Source: Betaproteobacteria bacterium
GTDB taxonomy: Bacteria; Pseudomonadota; Gammaproteobacteria; Burkholderiales; SG8-39
Assembly (NCBI GenBank): GCA_019237595.1
Contig: JAFAGU010000215.1
Span: 1 to 8,803, forward strand
Reading direction: 5' to 3'
Length of the DNA: 8,803 nucleotides
Under the pieces are notes generated by a model. The model was not told where the DNA came from. It searched no databases and saw only the letters and a list, made by a program, of their open reading frames with translations. The position numbers and the translations under genes are program-made. Shown in pieces: positions 6,800 to 8,803 of this stretch. Positions within the stretch are counted from its first letter, which is position 1. Each line of letters opens with the position of its first letter.

Positions 6800-7035
6800 C
6801 GCGCAGCAACGAGCTCGCCGAATGCGTGAAGCGCTCCCTGGAGCGCTACTTCAAGGACATGGACGGCGAAAAGCCGACCTCCATCCACGAGATGGTGCTG
6901 AAGAACGTCGAGAAACCGATGATCGAGCTCGTGCTCGCGCGCGCGCAGGGAAACCAGACGCTCGCCGCGGAGATGCTCGGCATCAACCGCAACACGCTGC
7001 GCAAGAAAATGCAGCAGCTGCGGATCAAGGGCTGA
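6796..7035 (+). CDS. fis: Nucleoid-associated DNA-binding protein Fis
   Basis: Small homodimeric DNA-bending protein that shapes the nucleoid and activates rRNA and other growth-linked promoters. The 79-residue protein has the dimer helices in the middle (HEMVLKNVEKPMIELVLARA, about 31-50) and a C-terminal helix-turn-helix at 54-75 (QTLAAEMLGINRNTLRKKMQ), nearly the same as the E. coli Fis HTH (GINRGTLRKK). E. coli Fis has 98 residues; the difference is at the N-terminus, where the E. coli protein has the flexible beta-hairpin arms needed for Hin/Gin invertase stimulation. The short form is usual for betaproteobacteria. ATG 6796 overlaps the dusB stop by 4 bp and AGGAG lies upstream. An NtrC C-terminal domain fragment is similar in the HTH, but the full-length small ORF behind dusB makes Fis clear. 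Confidence 0.95.
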   Translation: MTRSNELAECVKRSLERYFKDMDGEKPTSIHEMVLKNVEKPMIELVLARAQGNQTLAAEMLGINRNTLRKKMQQLRIKG

Positions 7036-7047
7036 ACCGAGCGGGGG

Positions 7048-7057
7048 CCGGCGCCGG
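7048..7057. repeat. GC palindrome directly before purH
   Basis: CCGGCGCCGG is a perfect 10 bp palindrome that ends at the base before the purH GTG. With no loop it cannot fold well on its own, and such palindromes are common at this base composition; it may be chance. Confidence 0.3.
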
Positions 7058-8617
7058 GTGACGAAGGTCGGCAGGGCGCTCATCAGCGTCTCGGACAAGG
7101 CCGGCGTCGTCGAGCTCGCCCGCGGGCTCTCGGCGCTCGGCATCGAGATCCTCTCCACCGGCGGCACCGCGAGGCTCCTCGAGAAGGAGGGCTTGCGCGT
7201 CGTGGAGGTTTCCGCGCACACCGGCTTCCCGGAGATGCTCGACGGCCGCGTCAAGACCCTGCATCCGAAGATCCACGGCGGGCTGCTTGCGCGCCGCGAC
7301 GATCCGTCCCACGTCGAAGCCATCCGCAAGGCCGGGATCCCGCCGATCGACCTGCTCGTCGTCAACCTGTACCCGTTCCAGGCAACGGTGGCCGATCCGG
7401 ATTGCCGCTTCGAGGATGCGATCGAGAACATCGACATCGGCGGCCCGGCGATGCTTCGCGCGGCGGCCAAGAACCACGGCAGCGTCGCCGTCGTCGTGGA
7501 TCCGGCGGACTACGAGCGCGTGCTCGGCGAGATCAAGGCGCGCGGCGCCGTGTCGGAGCCGACCCGCTTCGAGCTCGCGCGCAAGGTTTTCGCGCACACG
7601 TCGGCGTACGACGGCGCGATCGCCAACTACCTCTTCGCGCTCGACGAGCGCAAGCAGCGCAGGGAATACCCGGATGTCCTGGCCCTGCAGTTCGTGAAGC
7701 TGCAGGACATGCGCTACGGCGAGAACCCGCACCAGAGCGCCGCGTTCTACCGCGACCAGGAACCCGTCGCAGGCAGCCTCGCGCGTTATCGCCAGCTCCA
7801 AGGCAAGGAGCTTTCGTACAACAACGTCGCCGACGCCGACGCGGCATGGGAATGCGTCAAGGCCTTCGAGGAGCCGGCCTGCGTGATCGTCAAGCATGCG
7901 AATCCGTGCGGCGTGGGCGTCGCCTCCGAGCTCACCGCCGCTTACGAAAAGGCATTCAAGACGGATTCCGTCTCCGCTTTCGGCGGCATCCTCGCCTTCA
8001 ACCGCGCGCTCGATGGCCAGACCGCCCAGGCCATCTCCCGCCAGTTCGCCGAGGTGATCATCGCCCCTCGCGTGGAGCCCGCCGCGCAGGAAGCGCTCGC
8101 GAAGAAGGCGAACGTCCGCGTGCTCGAGATCCCGCTTTCCCACGATGCACAGCGCCTGGACTTCAAGCGCGTGGGCGGCGGGATCCTCGTCCAGACGACG
8201 GACCGGCACGCCCTGCTTCGCAAGGACTGCAAGGTCGTGACGAAAAAGGCGCCGACCGAGGCGCAATGGCCCGACCTCCTCTTCGCATGGAAGGTCGCGC
8301 AGCACGTGAAGTCCAACGCCATCGTCTATTGCCGGCACGGCGCCACCCTCGGTGTGGGCGCGGGACAGATGAGCAGGGTAGACAGCACGCGCATCGCCGC
8401 GATGAAAGCGAAGAGCGCCGGCCTGTCGCTCGTCGATTCCGTCGTCGCTTCCGACGCTTTCTTTCCCTTTCGCGACGGGCTCGACGTCGTGGTCGAGGCT
8501 GGCGCGAGCGCCGTCATCCAGCCCGGCGGCAGCGTTCGCGATTCGGAAGTGATCGCGGCCGCGGATGAGCGCGGCGTTGCCATGGTATTTACTGGCGTGC
8601 GCCACTTCAGGCACTAA
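7058..8617 (+). CDS. purH: Bifunctional AICAR formyltransferase / IMP cyclohydrolase PurH
   Basis: Catalyses the last two steps of IMP synthesis in the cytoplasm: formyl transfer from 10-formyl-THF to AICAR, then ring closure of FAICAR. The 519 residues compare with 529 in E. coli. The N-terminal MGS-like cyclohydrolase domain (about 1-150) has ISVSDKAG, EILSTGGTA, DGRVKTLHPKIHGGLLARR (Lys66) and IDIGGPAMLRAAAKN. The transformylase domain (about 200-519) has MRYGENPHQSAAFY, the catalytic Lys279-His280 in KHANPCGVG, SAFGGILAFNR, SNAIVY and the C-terminal DAFFPFRDGLD and VFTGVRHFRH. GTG 7058 is the only start giving the usual short lead before ALISVSDK; GGGGG at 7043-7047 is the sole ribosome-binding candidate. 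It lies 22 bp after fis, suggesting cotranscription, and its stop overlaps the purD start by one base (TAATG). No purine riboswitch or operator was recognised in the short gap. Confidence 0.97.
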   Translation: MTKVGRALISVSDKAGVVELARGLSALGIEILSTGGTARLLEKEGLRVVEVSAHTGFPEMLDGRVKTLHPKIHGGLLARRDDPSHVEAIRKAGIPPIDLLVVNLYPFQATVADPDCRFEDAIENIDIGGPAMLRAAAKNHGSVAVVVDPADYERVLGEIKARGAVSEPTRFELARKVFAHTSAYDGAIANYLFALDERKQRREYPDVLALQFVKLQDMRYGENPHQSAAFYRDQEPVAGSLARYRQLQGKELSYNNVADADAAWECVKAFEEPACVIVKHANPCGVGVASELTAAYEKAFKTDSVSAFGGILAFNRALDGQTAQAISRQFAEVIIAPRVEPAAQEALAKKANVRVLEIPLSHDAQRLDFKRVGGGILVQTTDRHALLRKDCKVVTKKAPTEAQWPDLLFAWKVAQHVKSNAIVYCRHGATLGVGAGQMSRVDSTRIAAMKAKSAGLSLVDSVVASDAFFPFRDGLDVVVEAGASAVIQPGGSVRDSEVIAAADERGVAMVFTGVRHFRH

Positions 8618-8803
8618 TGAAGCTCCTGGTTATCGGGTCCGGGGGGCGGGAGCACGCGCTTGCGTGGAAGCTCGCGCAGAGCCCGCGCGTGCAGAAGGTG
8701 TTCGTCGCCCCCGGCAATGCCGGGACCGCGCTCGAGAGCGGGCTCGAGAACGTCGCGATCACCGACACGTCGGCGCTCATCGATTTTGCGCGCAAGGAGC
8801 ACG
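8617..8803 (+). CDS. purD: Phosphoribosylamine-glycine ligase PurD (partial, 5' end only)
   Basis: ATP-grasp enzyme that joins phosphoribosylamine and glycine to give GAR, an early step of purine synthesis. Only 62 codons are present before the window edge (about 425 residues in the complete family). The visible part is the N-terminal domain: KLLVIGSGGREHALAWKL, the PurD signature glycine-rich loop, then VFVAPGNAGTA. ATG 8617 shares one base with the purH stop, so translation is likely coupled, and purH-purD is a known operon order, as in E. coli purHD. The frame remains open to the last base. Confidence 0.95.
   Translation, partial: MKLLVIGSGGREHALAWKLAQSPRVQKVFVAPGNAGTALESGLENVAITDTSALIDFARKEH

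Noticed and set aside
7025..8614. Minus-strand open frame of 529 codons opposite purH
   Set aside because: PurH motifs are intact on the plus strand along its whole length; the antisense frame is a composition effect.
1..8803. Mobile element, CRISPR array, tRNA/rRNA gene, defence system or toxin-antitoxin pair
   Set aside because: No transposase, integrase, direct-repeat array, RNA gene or defence domain was seen; every long frame is accounted for by housekeeping genes.

Overview
This is a gene-dense, GC-rich stretch (about two thirds G+C by eye) of an ordinary bacterial chromosome. Protein sequences and gene order point to a Gram-negative proteobacterium, most likely a betaproteobacterium: LptD implies an outer membrane with LPS, Fis and the dusB-fis order are typical of gamma/betaproteobacteria, and the short 79-residue Fis followed directly by purH and purD fits betaproteobacteria best. 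Genus cannot be named from the sequence.

Layout. On the minus strand, positions 1-1657 hold the first 552 codons of lptD, whose 3' end lies outside the window. A very short (29 bp) AT-rich gap separates it from a divergent plus-strand run: amgK (MurNAc/GlcNAc anomeric kinase), murU (MurNAc-1-phosphate uridylyltransferase), pepP (Xaa-Pro aminopeptidase) and ubiH (flavin hydroxylase of ubiquinone synthesis). These four overlap each other (4, 4 and 20 bp) and look like one translationally coupled operon. After a 62 bp gap with a small perfect hairpin comes a second run: dusB (tRNA dihydrouridine synthase), fis (nucleoid protein), purH and the 5' end of purD, with overlaps or a 22 bp gap between them. 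No stretch above 300 bp lacks a gene.

How the genes work together. amgK and murU form the peptidoglycan sugar salvage route that returns MurNAc to UDP-MurNAc without de novo MurA/MurB synthesis; next to lptD they make a small envelope-biogenesis cluster. pepP-ubiH is a widespread pairing. dusB-fis-purH-purD couples tRNA modification, a growth-phase nucleoid protein and the final steps of IMP synthesis plus the GAR synthetase step, a growth-linked set.

I found no mobile element, CRISPR array, RNA gene, toxin-antitoxin pair or defence system, and no undescribed multi-gene system. The points most worth a second look are a UbiH that appears to lack part of its middle region including the usual DG motif, an LptD with only one cysteine in its visible part, and the compact control regions at the two operon starts.
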